In this document: positions 49,901-61,614 of the stretch, in pieces
Layout: each line of letters opens with the position of its first letter
How positions within the stretch are numbered: the first letter of the stretch is position 1
Assembly (NCBI GenBank): GCA_037951165.1
Contig: JBBDHG010000061.1
Location: 9,049,001 to 9,113,000 of the forward strand
Direction: 5' to 3'
DNA: 64,000 nt
Source of the DNA: Lophius americanus
Taxonomy: Eukaryota > Chordata > Actinopteri > Lophiiformes > Lophiidae
Position numbers and translations under genes: made by a program
Notes under the pieces: generated by a model
Seen by the model: the letters and a program-made list of their open reading frames with translations, nothing else
Database searches by the model: none
What the model was told of the DNA's origin: nothing

Positions 49901-52900
49901 TGCCTGACCGTTAAGGGCTTTGTAAGTGAGCAGAAGGATTTTGAATTCGATTCTGTATTTTACTGGGAGCAAATGAAGGGAAGCTAATACAGGAGATATA
50001 AGTTCTCTTAACCTGGTTCTGGTCAGCACCCGTGCAGCAGCGTTCTGGATCAGCTGGAGGGGTTTCAGAGACTTATTGGGACTACCTGCTAGTAGGGCAT
50101 TACAGTAATCCAGCCTGGAAGTAACAAATGCATGAACTAACTTTTCTGCATCTTTTTGTGACAGAATGTGTCGTATTTTTGAAATATTGCGCAAATGAAA
50201 ATAGGCAGTCCTAGAAATCTGTTTTATGTGGGAGTCAAAAGTCATATCCTGATCATAGATAACTTCCAGGTTCCTCACAGTGGTGCTGGAGGCCAAGGTC
50301 ATACCATCCAGAGTAGATAAATCGGATAAATTGTTTCTAAGGTGTTTGGGTCCCACCACAATAACTTCCGTTTTATCTGAATTTAATAGCAAAAAGTTGC
50401 AGGTCATCCAAGTCTTAATGTCTTTGAGACACGCCTCTAAATTGGATAAGTGACTAGATTCACCTGGTTTCATTGATAAGTACAATTGTGTGTTATCAGC
50501 ATAACAGTGAAAGTTTATGGAGTGTTTCCTGATAATGTTGCCTAAAGGGAGCAAATATAGTGTGAATAATATCGGTCCAAGCACAGATCCCTGGGGAACT
50601 CCGTGGGTAACTTTACTATGCAGATTCATTGTAAACAGATACATACTGAGATCTGCCACATAAATATGACTTAAACCAATGTAATGCAGTGTCTTTGATG
50701 CCAATTAGGTTTTCAAGTCTTTGTATTAGAATTTGGTGGTCAATAGTATCAAATGCAGCACTAAGATCCAACAAGACCAGAACAGAGGCCAGTCCCTCAT
50801 CAGATGCCATTAAAAGGTCATTCGTAACTTTGACAAGTGCTGTTTCTGTACTATGGTGAACTCTAAAACCTTATTGGAAATCCTCAAATAAACTATTGTT
50901 CCGCAGAAAATCACACAATTGTTTGTCCACCACTTTCTCTAAGATTTTAGAGAGGAAGGGAAGGTTAGATATCGGCCTATAATTTGCTAAAGCCTCTGGA
51001 TCAAGAGTCGGCTTTTTAAGCAGCGGTTTGATTATAGCTATTTTAAAGGACTTTGGTAAGTAGCCTGAATTTAACGATAGATTGATGATTTCTAATAGAC
51101 AGTTGCTGACTAAGGGTAAACTTTCTTTAAGTAGACTAGTTGGGATTGGGTCTAGGAGACAGGTTGTTGTTTTGGATAAGGAAATAGGGGAAGTTAATTG
51201 TTTCTGATCAATGGGAATAAAGCGGTCTAGATCCGCTCCAGGTCTATCTGTTGTTTCCAAGCACATAGTCCTGGGGTGTAAACTAGAACCATTTGAAGGC
51301 AGGAGGTTATGGACCTTGTCCCTAATACTTATAATTTTGTCATTAAAGAAGCTCATGAAGTCATCGCTACTGAGGGTTTTAGGAATACGGGGCTCAAAAG
51401 AACTCTGTCTGTCAGTCAGTCTGGATACAGTGCTGAACAAAAACCTGGGGTGGTTTTTATTTTCCTCTTTCAGTGCAGAGTAATAGGCCGCTCTGGCGCT
51501 GCGGATGGCTCTTATAATGCTATCTTGCCAGGCTAATCGGGACTCAACAAGTTTGGTGTGTCGCCATTTTCTTTCTAGTTTATGAGTTGTTTGTTTGAGG
51601 TTTCGAGTCAGGTTGTTAAACCATGGAGCTGCTCTCCTCTGTTTCACACTCTTCCTTTTTAGGGGGGCGATAGTGTCCAGAGTTAATCTCAGTGAGCTTG
51701 CAGCCCTATCGACGAAATAATCAATTTGCCCAGGACTGGCGCTAGAGTCAGATTCTTTTAAGTTGAGACATGCAACTGAATTCATGGCTGATGGAATTGA
51801 TTCTTTAAATTTTATTACAGCTTCTTCAGATATATTTCTAGCGTACAAAATTTTTTCTATTGGCGAGTGATTTAGCATTGCAAATTCAAAAGTTATCAAA
51901 CAGTGGTCCAATAGCAGAGGATTCTGTGGATGAACTACTAGTTTTTGAATATCAATGCCGTAAGTCAGGAATAAATCCAAAGTGTTATTGAAACAGTGAG
52001 TGTTTTACATATGCTTCTTGATGACCTTAGACTGGGCTCATCACTACTCTCTCCTAACAGGAGATGTTCTCCTAGGTTCATATGATGAATGCAGCATATC
52101 TATACAAGTTCATTGATTGTGTGTGCATATTTTTTTTCAATCTCAGCACACTGGATAAACTGTCATTTTATAGCTTCTATAAAATCTTCTATGTTTCGAT
52201 GATCCACAGGTCTCACTCTTTTCTCAACTGTGCCTCTCCATCGAACTCCGACTGCACTGCGGATGGGTTATTATTCGATGGGAAGGATAATGACGGTCTA
52301 CTTGAAAGTCTTATGGATCCTCCCAACCTCACTGGCCTCTGTCCTACTTTGCAGGTACAACTTCTGCCATACATCAAAGTCGGAGTGCCGATAACTCCGG
52401 ACACTACTCAAAAGATTAAACTGATTAACGTGTCCGATTATACCTCACATTTTAAAATGATCTTTATGTCAAGGTGTCGAGGACAACTAGTCAGTCCTCC
52501 CTGACCAAAATGAGGTTGTTTGTGTGTCGCCATGGGGAGAGGATGGACGTGGTGTTTGGGAAACACTGGGTCACTCAATGCTTTGACTCCAAAGGTTAGC
52601 AAACTGACCTAGATTAATGTCACATTTATGTCCTTTCAGCTGATTCTAGACACTTTCGGCTATATCGTTTACTTCATAAAACTCTCATTTGTGTGTGTGT
52701 AGGCCGGTACATTCGATCTAATCTCAACATGCCATCTAGCCTGCCAGCTAGAAGTGGAGGTCACCGGGACTTTGATAAAGATTGTCCAATTACTGTGTTT
52801 GGCTCCACCCAAGCCAGCCTTGTAGGTCAGTACATTTTGTGCTTGGTTTATTCAGACTTTTGCAGATGACCTAAACATAAACCTTCCTGACATTCTGTGT

Positions 52901-55182
52901 TTTGGTGTATTTTAGGTGAAGCTCTGTTGGAAAGCCATGAGTCAATAGACTTTGTTTACTGTTCTCCGTCTCTTCGCTGTGTCCAGACTGCTCAGCACAT
53001 TTTGCAGGGTAGGACATTCGAGTCACTGACTCGTTAAACAGCATTCATGTTTTTCAGCTGGCTGTATTTCTAGACATACTGCTGCATGATACTGTTGGAT
53101 TTTTAGTGTTATTTTTTACTCATGTACCTCTGTTCTGGCTTTGATTTCAAGTGGATTCATCTGTAGGTATACATAGCTTTAATGAACAAAAGCAAAACCT
53201 CCGAGAGACATCATCAGGAGACAGAAAATAAAGAATGTAAAAAAAAGTATTTTCTAGTTCTCAAAGTGCTGAAGTGTTATTAAGTTAGACCATAGAAGAC
53301 CAGCACAATTATTCTCAATGCCCTGAGTTTTACATTTCAAGGGAGAATATATAGTGTGATCTCAGCATAGTCTGACACTTTCCCTCCCCTCTTCTCCATC
53401 AGGTCTTCAACAGGAGGGAAAGACAAAGATCCGTGTGGAGCCTGGATTGTTTGAATGGACCAAATGGGTTTCTGGCACATGTTTACCCAACTGGATCCCT
53501 CCCACTGAGCTGGCTGCTGCTAAATTTTGTGTGGACACAACATACAGGTGAACAGCAAAGCTAATATGCATGTCAACCTCCCGGTACAACTGAGGGAAAA
53601 TTGATACAAGCATCAAGCATTTTTTGTGGCAATATTGTACAGGGACGTTGAAAATCAATCTTTTATCAGACCATTACAGATATAGATCTGATATGTTCAG
53701 ACTAATTTTTTTTTCTTCTGGTGAGGTTGACAAAGTTGACATGTAGACCTATTTTGCTTCTTACTATATTTTTTAAGAGGGAAGGGACAAAGGACATGGA
53801 TTGAGCAGATGGGATTTGAAAGCAATGACTTAGGACAGTAAAATATTCCGAGAATATTAGACGGCATATGTAGCTTCAAATGAGCGTCACTGAAAACACA
53901 ACAAAAACTGCATATACGAACCTACCGTAAAATTCAGAATCACCTCTTTCACAAAAAAATGCAGCGGTACCCAGTCTCTAGTGTACTGTAAGGTCCACAA
54001 AGGTTTGAGTACAGCTGAAAGGGTTCCAGTAACTTGCCACTTATATGGACGTAGCAGGCAGTGGATGCTCATGTTACTATAACAGCTGACTATCTCGCTG
54101 AGAACCAGGGACTGCATCTCATTTTCTCCAAACTAGAGTCCTTCTTCCATTTTTCCCAGTAGCTGACTAGTTACATCATAAAAATACATGTATGATACCT
54201 GTACACCGGAAATGTTTGTACTCAGTCAAGTTTTACTAGATGTTATACAAAGAGTTCAGTTTGCTGGGTGCATCAACATTTAGGTCATGACAGGTTTTTA
54301 TGTCATGTTGGCCAGGCAAGGTAATAAATTGCAATATAAATTATTGTCATTTTCAGGATATTGACATTTTTTCAAAATTTCAATAATGTCTGTATGGTGG
54401 CTTAAGTATCATGACGATATTGTATCATGGGACCTCTGGTGATTCCCAGACTTGAAATTAGGTTTAATGCGGTAGGCGTACATGTTTTGCCATTAGACAT
54501 GCGTGTATGACATTTTTATTCGCCTTTTTGTTCAGGCAGGTTCCATATTTCACAGAATTTCCATAGAGAGATCTACAGAGTTCAGTAATTTACTATTACC
54601 CTCTAATCTACCGTTTTTAATCCCCAGACCTCATATTCCAATAAGTAAGTTGGTGGTCTATGAGTCTTATGACACTTACATCAGCAGGAGCTTCCAAGTA
54701 ACACGTGAGATCCTGGTAGAGTGCAAGAACCTGGGTAAGCTGGGACTCGGGATGTCATTTCAAGTAAATTGCATACTGTCGGTTATTGACGTTAAAGAAA
54801 GCTAATGATCTCTCTGGAATTTGTTTCTCTGTTCTCTTCCTCTTACACACAGGAAATACAGTCCTTATTGTGGCCCATGCTTCCTCCCTTGAGGCTTGTA
54901 CTCGCCAGATTCAAGGCCTCACCCCTCAAAACTCAAAGGACTTTGTCCAAGTAGTCCGAAAGGTCAGTTTGCTGCTTCAGCTAGAACTTACCTTGTGCTT
55001 CTCACCTCTTCTTCTTACCCAACATGCAACATCTGTCTCTACAGATTCCTTACTTGGGCTTTTGTGCTTGTGAAGAAATAGGAGAGACCGGGGTGTGGCA
55101 ACTGGTCGATCCACCTATCTTGCCTCTGACACATGGACCTAATCACACCTTTAGCTGGAGGGAAATGTTAATGCAAGACTGA
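32450..55182 (+). CDS. ubash3b: Ubiquitin-associated and SH3 domain-containing protein B (Sts-1/TULA-2)
   Basis: Fourteen coding exons: 32450-32577, 46154-46207, 46416-46602, 46696-46894, 47064-47233, 47360-47568, 52210-52354, 52474-52594, 52703-52825, 52916-53008, 53403-53547, 54628-54734, 54853-54962, 55045-55182; 642 aa (human 649). Frame is continuous across all junctions. UBA domain about 24-62 (LLSMGFP, NVQAACDW); 2H-type phosphoesterase region with HITL (115-118) and HVTL (201-204); SH3 about 247-312 (YPYVPQNDDELELLPGD, LLPENYV); C-terminal histidine phosphatase from about 378 with RHGE (Arg383, His384), SLRCVQTA (Arg466) and VAHASS (His569), the four catalytic-pocket residues of the family. 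Sts-1 dephosphorylates Syk/ZAP-70 and receptor tyrosine kinases, binds ubiquitin and CBL, and damps T-cell, platelet and growth-factor signalling. Full catalytic residues and closeness to UBASH3B rather than UBASH3A (SHVDDPFLDDPLPREYVLYL, HIPISKLVV) support the paralogue call; which teleost co-orthologue it is cannot be told. Confidence 0.95.
34961..34993. repeat. (TA)n microsatellite
   Basis: An uninterrupted alternating TA run of about 33 bp in intron 1 of ubash3b. Confidence 0.9.
38630..39215. mobile_element. Possible non-autonomous DNA transposon with diverged inverted ends
   Basis: The left part reads TTCCAGGGCTAGTTCAGAGC and the right end, complemented, reads AACCTGGTGCTAGTTCGGTG, an imperfect inverted pair sharing GCTAGTTC. 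Inside are repeated words such as GGTGCCAGACCAGCA and CTAGTCTAGAACC. No target duplication was identified and the borders are approximate, so this could also be an internally repetitive fragment. Confidence 0.35.
39962..40962. mobile_element. Non-autonomous hAT-type transposon, 1001 bp
   Basis: Ends are CAGCGGCCCTCAAT on the left and TTTGAGTACCCCTG on the right. The complement of the latter is CAGGGGTACTCAAA, so the ends form short imperfect terminal inverted repeats of the CAGNGG type that is characteristic of hAT elements. It is flanked on both sides by the same 8 bp, CTCTAGAC (39954-39961 and 40963-40970), the target-duplication length of hAT transposases. No transposase-like ORF is present (the longest is 80 codons), so it must have been mobilised in trans. 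The perfect target duplication suggests a fairly young insertion. Confidence 0.88.
42782..43033 (+). mobile_element. tRNA-derived SINE in ubash3b intron 1
   Basis: The head is GGCGACCATGGCTCAGTTGG-TAGAGCGG (box A) with GTGGTTCAATCCC (box B). The body is CGAAGTGTCCTTGAGCAAGA, TGAACCCCAAGTTGCTCCC, then GAAAAGCGCTGTATAAGTAC and CAGTCCATTTACCATTTACC at the end. This motif order is that of a well-known teleost SINE. The head is not a tRNA gene, because it is joined to the SINE body and lacks a sound cloverleaf 3' half. Confidence 0.88.
44595..44725 (+). mobile_element. Possible diverged tRNA-derived SINE
   Basis: GAGGCCTAGTGGATAGACTG resembles a pol III box A, and CTGGGATTCGAGTCAGG about 55 bp later resembles box B. 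CCTTCCCGTCATTGTCTTTT follows, as in some teleost SINE bodies. The copy is diverged and the end is unclear. Confidence 0.4.
48700..48915. repeat. Possible interspersed repeat ending in a CAAA-rich and 'cttggcgga' motif
   Basis: GCTCAAACAAACAAGCAAAC and the CAGACAAACAAACACACAGG run followed by ATAATCTTCTTGGCGGA resemble a repeat often seen in fish genomes. A related-looking stretch lies at 62560-62745 (AGAGGAAAAAACATAACCTC). Element borders are not determined. Confidence 0.4.
48975..51990 (-). mobile_element. 5'-truncated CR1/L2/Rex1-like LINE, antisense in ubash3b intron 6
   Basis: On the minus strand, 51980-50871 encodes the region after the endonuclease through the start of the reverse transcriptase (NTLDLFLTYGIDI-like start, then FKIAIIKPLLKKP and NYRPISNLPFLSKILEK). 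It ends in a stop at NNSLFEDFQ. The polymerase continues in another frame (50810-50616, LLDLSAAFDTIDH) and then another (50704-49778, THGVPQGSVLGPILFTLYLLP and RLDYCNALL), so at least two lesions break the ORF. The catalytic YADD box reads YADN. The 3' untranslated part (about 49770-49010) ends in GGCGCTATATAAATAAAG and an ATTG-repeat tail (48975-48991). The 5' end, most of the endonuclease and any ORF1 are missing. It is an inactive retrotransposon copy, related to the fragment at 1.8-3.0 kb. Confidence 0.92.
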
Positions 55183-58100
55183 AAAGAAGATTTGCTTGGC
55201 TCTTTACCTTTTAGCAGCGCTGAACTGCTGAAAAAATATTTATTTTTAACACACTGCTATCTATTACCAAAAAAACATGTCTAACTTCCATTAAGGGCAT
55301 CGTGCTAGAGAGGTGTATTCAGAACCACTGCTCAGGACATTTCGAAAGGAGATCACTGCATCAAGGGGAGTAATTGGGGTTAGTGTAAACTGAGTCTGTT
55401 AACGATAGCAGGTTTTCTAAGTTTGTTCCTGACTCCTTTCTCCTGCTGAGCCGGAAGCAGAGCTGTCAAACATGGCGTGTCTGTTTCATTCTGTACTGTT
55501 CACATCGAGAATGGATAGTGAGACTCAGACCGAATGTGCTTACATTTCCAGAGGATTACTTGCAGCCTGTTGGATTTAAAGCCACGGAATGATATTTACT
55601 TAGTTATAAACGTATTTGACACATGTAACACAGTGAAATATAATCATAAACTTATCATTCATTCATCGCTTTTTCTTCCTCTTATCCGGGGTTGGGTCTC
55701 GGTGGCAGCTGGCAAAGCAAGATATTCCAGATGTCCCTGTCTCCAGAAACAATCTCCAGCTCATCCTGGTGGATCCCGAGGCAATCCCAGACCAGATGAA
55801 ATTTCAAATCAGAGATAACTATGTATTCGTGTTTCCCTGTAGCTGATTTCACATGCGCTTAGTGGCCATAAATGAAATTAAGTATATGTACAATATCATT
55901 CCACCATCTTCTCACCTTTTATATTCAAAGAAAGTGCGCTAAAACTAATATATACATTCACTTGGGCAGCCATTTTCTCCCATGTCAGTTCTCTTTCCTT
56001 CACTGATGATGCTGTTATTCTTTTCTTTTCTTTTTTTAAATGTATGCTGATGAGCGCATTAAAATTCCAGCTCAAGTGCAAGATGTATGATGACCTCATT
56101 GTTTCTCCAGTTGCTTTGGTGAATCACAGTATCGGAGCTCCATTGATGATGGCTTTTGATTGTGCACGAATTTAACTCAGAGTTGATTGAACCCCCTCAG
56201 ATGAGCTGTTCTGTAACCCAAACTGACTTATCCATCTCTGGGTAAATAATCTCAACTCAGAATTGAAGTGAAATCATTAAACTCTATCTGTGGTATCATC
56301 TTTGGCTCCAGCTCTAGCGTGCCAGTCACGATTATAATTCTGTTTGCCCTCTCACACACTTGAACCACAAACATATTTTTCTTCCATTGAAAGAAACACA
56401 AGAGTTGACAATCAGACAGAGAAGAACTAACTATTTCCTCTGCTTGCTTGGATTTGGGGTTTAACATACATGTTTTGTGTTCCTGTAAGTGTCATATCAG
56501 CAAGTGATTCATCAAAATTAACATTTATATATCCACATGTGAATCCATTAACCTTCCTGTAATGTTGTTTTGAGCAGGAGCAACCAAGACAAGATTACTA
56601 AAGGAAATGGAAAATAATAAAATTCAGGCAGACTGTTGTTGTTCATTTTGTCAAGGGAAGATGACCAAGAGTCATGACTGTCATAGTCCTAACATCTGAT
56701 AATCACTTCACTCATCAAATACTTGAACTGTTTTTGGTTATATGATGAATTGCTTCCTCAACCGTTATTTGTTACATAAATTCAGAAATTACATTCATAT
56801 ATTAAAAACGAACTAAAGCAAAGCCATGGCATTCTAATAAATAATAATAATTTATAATTGATTATCCTGAGGGAAATTTAAGTTCTCTGCATTTGACCCA
56901 ACCCTGAGGGAGTAGTGTGCAGCCATTAACAGTAAATTATTCACTGGGCTACAACCGGAAAACCTATAAATATGTTTAATTTAGTATAAACTATTAACTT
57001 AACAAGATGTGGCACAATACAAAATTTTAATCCGTATAGTTAAAAGAATAGAACTGATTTATAGTGTCATTACAATCTAATAAGAAAAATAACTGGTTGT
57101 TATAACAGCGTTACTGCATAAAGTACAGTGAAGAAGAATTGAACCCCACACTCATTTCTGTTTAGTATCTAATACTAAACTGTCAAAGTTAACCTGGGTA
57201 AACACAAAATGTAAGTTTTAAATGATAATTAAGGAGGCATAAATATAGTAAACTGGCATGAATAATATTACAATTCAAAGAGGGTATGTTTTAAGATCCA
57301 TCTTTTGTTTGGTTTGTTTGTTTGACTAAAGACGGTTATAGAAAAACTATTGGAGGGAGGAATGCCAGATTTTCATGATAATGCGCCGTACCCACTGCAA
57401 AAATGTTTCAGTAAATAAGTCATTAAGGAATGGTTTGACGAACACAATATTGAAATTCAAAGTATTGAACACAATATTAGTCATTATAATGTTATGGCTT
57501 TATTCTGTAATTCAAGTTAAGAAGGCTGTTTAATTGTGAACTTTCACTAATGAGTATTTCCAGTGTCGTTGGAGTACTAAAACTAAATCATATACAAAGT
57601 CTTACCGGGAATTGTACATACACACAGACAAGTGTGAGATGGACACTAGATGGAGCTATTTGATGACAAATCACTGTAGCAGTACCTTCTGGCAGTTTAC
57701 AGGAAGTTTGAATCTATATATACATATACATAGTATATACACATATACATAGTATATGTATATATAATATATAAATCGAAGTATTTCAGACCGGTGATGT
57801 GTAGAACCTGTGATCTAGGTTTCATTAAATCTGATGAGGAGTGTTTTTTTATTTTGTTTGTTTTTTTTAGAGTACTCTGACGAAAATCGCAAAGCATTAA
57901 CTGCTGTGTTGAAGCTACCTTCTTTCAAGAAATGAAAGAAATTGAAGGCTGGAAATATGACAAAAAAAATTATAAGTAGAGGTTGTGGAGATTAATTGTA
58001 CTGCATTTTAAGGAAGAAATTAAGTTTTTAAGACAAGAGTCTGTCAGCAAGTATGTAATGCATGTGTACTCTGAGAGTTGATGTGTTTACCCCTCTGGTA

Positions 58101-58275
58101 TGATTTTCTTAATCTTGTTACCTGATCAGCTTTAGATATTTGGTTACCTAGGGAAGGGGGTATCAGTCATGTGACCGCAGTGTAGAATGAGATAATTACC
58201 AAGTCCAACCGGCAGATCTGAAATGGCACAAAGGCTGTGAGAATATATTTATACCTGAATACCTGAACCTAGAAT
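55183..58275. other. 3' flank of ubash3b and intergenic DNA
   Basis: It contains the ubash3b 3'UTR, whose end I cannot fix (no AATAAA close to the stop), a repeat fragment at 55660-55815 and a TATATACATA-rich patch at 57715-57775. No ORF with a recognisable domain was seen. Confidence 0.45.
55660..55815 (+). repeat. Fragment of a teleost interspersed repeat
   Basis: The words TTATCCGGGGTTGGGTCTCG, GTGGCAGC, CAATCTCCAGCTCATCCTGG and TGGATCCCGAGGCAATCCC match in order a repeat seen many times in fish genomes (recognised from memory; family name not assigned). Only an internal piece is present. Confidence 0.55.
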
Positions 58276-58312
58276 GTATATATGAATATATATATATATA
58301 TATATACATATA

Positions 58313-58384
<72 letters not shown>

Positions 58385-58462
58385 TATTTATATATATATA
58401 TATATATATTCATATATATATTCATATATATATATACATATATATTCATATATATATATATA

Positions 58463-58500
<38 letters not shown>

Positions 58501-58514
58501 TACATATATATATA

Positions 58515-58568
<54 letters not shown>

Positions 58569-58600
58569 TACATATATATATATTCATACATATATATATA

Positions 58601-58642
<42 letters not shown>

Positions 58643-58741
58643 TATATATATATATATATATATATTCATATATATATATATATTCATATATATATATATT
58701 CATATATATATATTCATATATATATATATATATATGTATGA

Positions 58742-58783
<42 letters not shown>

Positions 58784-58798
58784 TCATATATATATATA

Positions 58799-58840
<42 letters not shown>

Positions 58841-58885
58841 TATATATAATATATATATATATTCATATATTACTATATATGAATA
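58276..58885. repeat. Long TA-rich microsatellite with TTCATA interruptions
   Basis: About 600 bp of alternating TA interrupted at irregular spacing by TTCATA, TACATA or the complementary TGAATA. ORFs up to 185 codons on both strands (Ile/Tyr only) are artefacts of the repeat. The exact copy number in an assembly of such a tract is unreliable. Confidence 0.95.
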
Positions 58886-61547
58886 GTAATATATGAATAT
58901 TACTAGTAGTACATCTACCACTACTACTGCTACAAATAACAATAATAAAGACATAAATAATGTAGCATTTTATCAATGTACTTTCATTAGTGAAATAAGA
59001 AAACTGTAGAATTACTTTCCAGACTAGAGGAATATTTTCAGTCTGTAGCAGAATTTTTGTCTATGAATATTCATCTTCGTTATGAGATCAATCTTCGTTA
59101 TTTCATTTTGAATAATTCAGTTTTTTACCTCCTAGTTTATAGTAGCTCATCTTCCATTGCTAGGGGAACCATGAGTGATGTCACTGTTTGGGGAATATGC
59201 GAGAAGTAAACTTCCATGAATTGGTCGCGAAGGAGCCATTGCAGTTTATATTTATTTTATGGCCATTTTTACAAATCCATGTGAAAATGTAGTTGTTGTT
59301 AGCAACAGCTAAGCAAAAAAACCAAAACGGGTATAAACATGGAAAAATGGCCCACAACTTTTTGTTGTCTATTTTTCATCCTCTTCATGCCCATAACTAG
59401 AATGATTGTGGGGCTTGCCCTACACCTCCTGTAAAAAGGAGCAACACTAACATTACCTCGACTATAAAGCCCCCTGATAACTTGTCTCTTGAGAGATGCA
59501 GCAGGACGGGAACATTCTAAAATTTAATACATGTCATTTACTTAAGGGGTCAAAATATATTTCTGCAGGTGGCTTGAAAGCCTTCACACTGAGGGACTCT
59601 GTGACTCAGTTAGCCTGTTGCCTTTGAACAAGCGAGCTAATCATCCTGAACTCTAATAGGTTTTGACACAGCCTCACAAGTTAGTGAGGCAACTTTATCC
59701 TCTAAAGATGGGCTGAACTGGTCTCAGAGTTCAAGAACTGTAGGATGTAAATACACAGTAGGACAGATGCCAACTAGTCAGGTCCATCACATTTACTTGA
59801 CTTAGTTATGTCAGCTGGTCCCACAGAAGGAGGTTGAATTAATTGGAAAAGCCTAAATTAATTATTGCTAAACTCCTTTAAGTAAATGTCACGCAAATAT
59901 CTTAATACAGATGGGAATTTAATACATAAAGTTGTTTTTTGTTTAGTGAATACATTGACGTTGCATTTTCTAAACACAATTATGTTGAATTTATTAAATA
60001 GTTATGTTATCCCAAAAACGTTACCATTATCATCTACCGTTACAGGTAATGAAATAAACCCATTTCTTTTGATTGTCAGATACAACAAACGGCTATGTTC
60101 CCCTTTTTTTTTTACACATAATTATGTTGACTTCGCTAAACTCAATTATGTATATCCAGAATTTTTTTATATTTCACTATTGGAATGATTAACAATTGTT
60201 TAGTTCTTTCAACATAAAAAAGTAATGAAATGCAAATGCTGAGTGTAGTTTCTAGCAAAACTGATGTGGGCGCATATTTGCCTCAGGGGAAATTTAAAAG
60301 TCAATCAAAAGCCATCTATCATTTATTTATCATCATATATTTTTGAGGATATGATGTTCCTATGTTTAGAAACATTTTTCATTTTAGGGACTTTTGTGAT
60401 GATTCAACTCTGTATCGGTTTTATCGGCAACATAGGATGAAATATATGTTTAAATAGATACAGATAAGCGAGATTCTGTGCAAAGAAAAATCTAATAACT
60501 TTTACATTGCTGTATCAATTAAATATGAATATGTAAATCATCATGATTTATTCTACCTTCCAGTCACTACAAACTGGTCTGGATGAAGATAGTGGTAAGA
60601 AGCATCTGAAGTTCTGGCTGTGATTCTTAGAGCAATGCTTCTGGTCACTTTAGGTCTTTCTGTCAATAGAAATGTGCATTCAACAGTATAATTTCTGCAA
60701 AGTGTGGATGACAAAGTCAGATTGCTTCCTCTCAATTTCCTTGTACATGTTATTTTTCTCTACGAATGAGAAAAAGCTTTTGTCATACCTACAACTCTTG
60801 ACAGGAAAAAGCTGAAGGAAGAGAGATTTCTGATTTCTTGTCTTGAAGCTGTTTTGAGGAGCGGGAGGGAGGGGAGGTGCAGGGAGGAGCAGGAGGAGGA
60901 GGACGACGACGAGGACGACGGAGGTGGAGTAAGGTTTGAGTCCCACATAAGAAGGAGCTGTTTCATGCTGTGTTTCTCAGAGCTGTGTTCACTGGGAGTC
61001 AACATGCACCTGTGTCTCACTACTCTCTCTCAGCCGTAATGCTTGTTCAACTAAGCTGTCATGTTGGCCTATCAGACAGGAGAGAAGCAGAGCCAACCCT
61101 GGAACACTCAAAATAACAAAAACTCACAGCTCAGGAGTTGTGCTTTGAGTTTCTGCCTCCATCTTGAGACAAAAGAAATCTGAGAACAAACTTGCCTAGT
61201 TGAAATGAACGACTGGCCGTCAGCAGACCTGTGTGGAAAAGGGTAAGTTACTCACAAACTGTTAAGGTAATGTAATTTGGATAAATATAGAAGTTTTAAC
61301 CACGGAAAAACTGCTCTAACACCCTTCAGTAAACTATGTGATCCGGAAGAACTCGTGCAATGTTCCTTTACAGGAGGTGTTATTTATCTTCTTATGTAAT
61401 TGTGTGTGCAAACACGTGGGGGCATGTGTGTGTTGAATTTCATGATGTATTGTTTGTTCTTTGGCTCATCTTCGCTCAGACTCAGCTGCTCTGGTTGTCT
61501 CTCAATACGTCTTGTTGTTTGTTCAGGCATCTCACATGTCCAGAAAT

Positions 61548-61550
<3 letters not shown>
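58886..61550. other. Non-coding, nothing recognised apart from a GAGG-rich patch
   Basis: AT-rich. A purine-rich GAGGAGG/GACGACGACG stretch lies at 60850-60930. A possible orphan exon (61205-61242) is discussed in the findings. No repeat family or gene could be supported. Confidence 0.4.
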
Positions 61551-61607
<57 letters not shown>

Positions 61608-61614
61608 ACACACA
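61551..61614. repeat. (CA)n microsatellite
   Basis: A CA run of about 64 bp with one CT interruption at 61601-61602. Confidence 0.95.

Larger units (their letters stand above)
47569..52209 (+). other. Intron 6 of ubash3b, mostly filled by repeats
   Basis: A 4.6 kb intron between the SH3 exon and the linker exon. About two-thirds is a minus-strand LINE (48975-51990). 47600-48700 has no recognised element, and 48700-48915 looks like a fragment of another interspersed repeat. Confidence 0.8.

Noticed and set aside
49778..51980. 308- and 369-codon minus-strand ORFs, the longest in the window
   Set aside because: They are broken pieces of a LINE reverse transcriptase, not a host gene.
58249..58839. 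ORFs up to 185 codons of Ile/Tyr
   Set aside because: They are translations of the TA microsatellite on both strands.
60854..61039. Acidic ORF (Glu/Asp runs) and its Ser/Pro antisense
   Set aside because: It is produced by a GAGG/GACGAC low-complexity patch and has no recognisable domain or conserved context.
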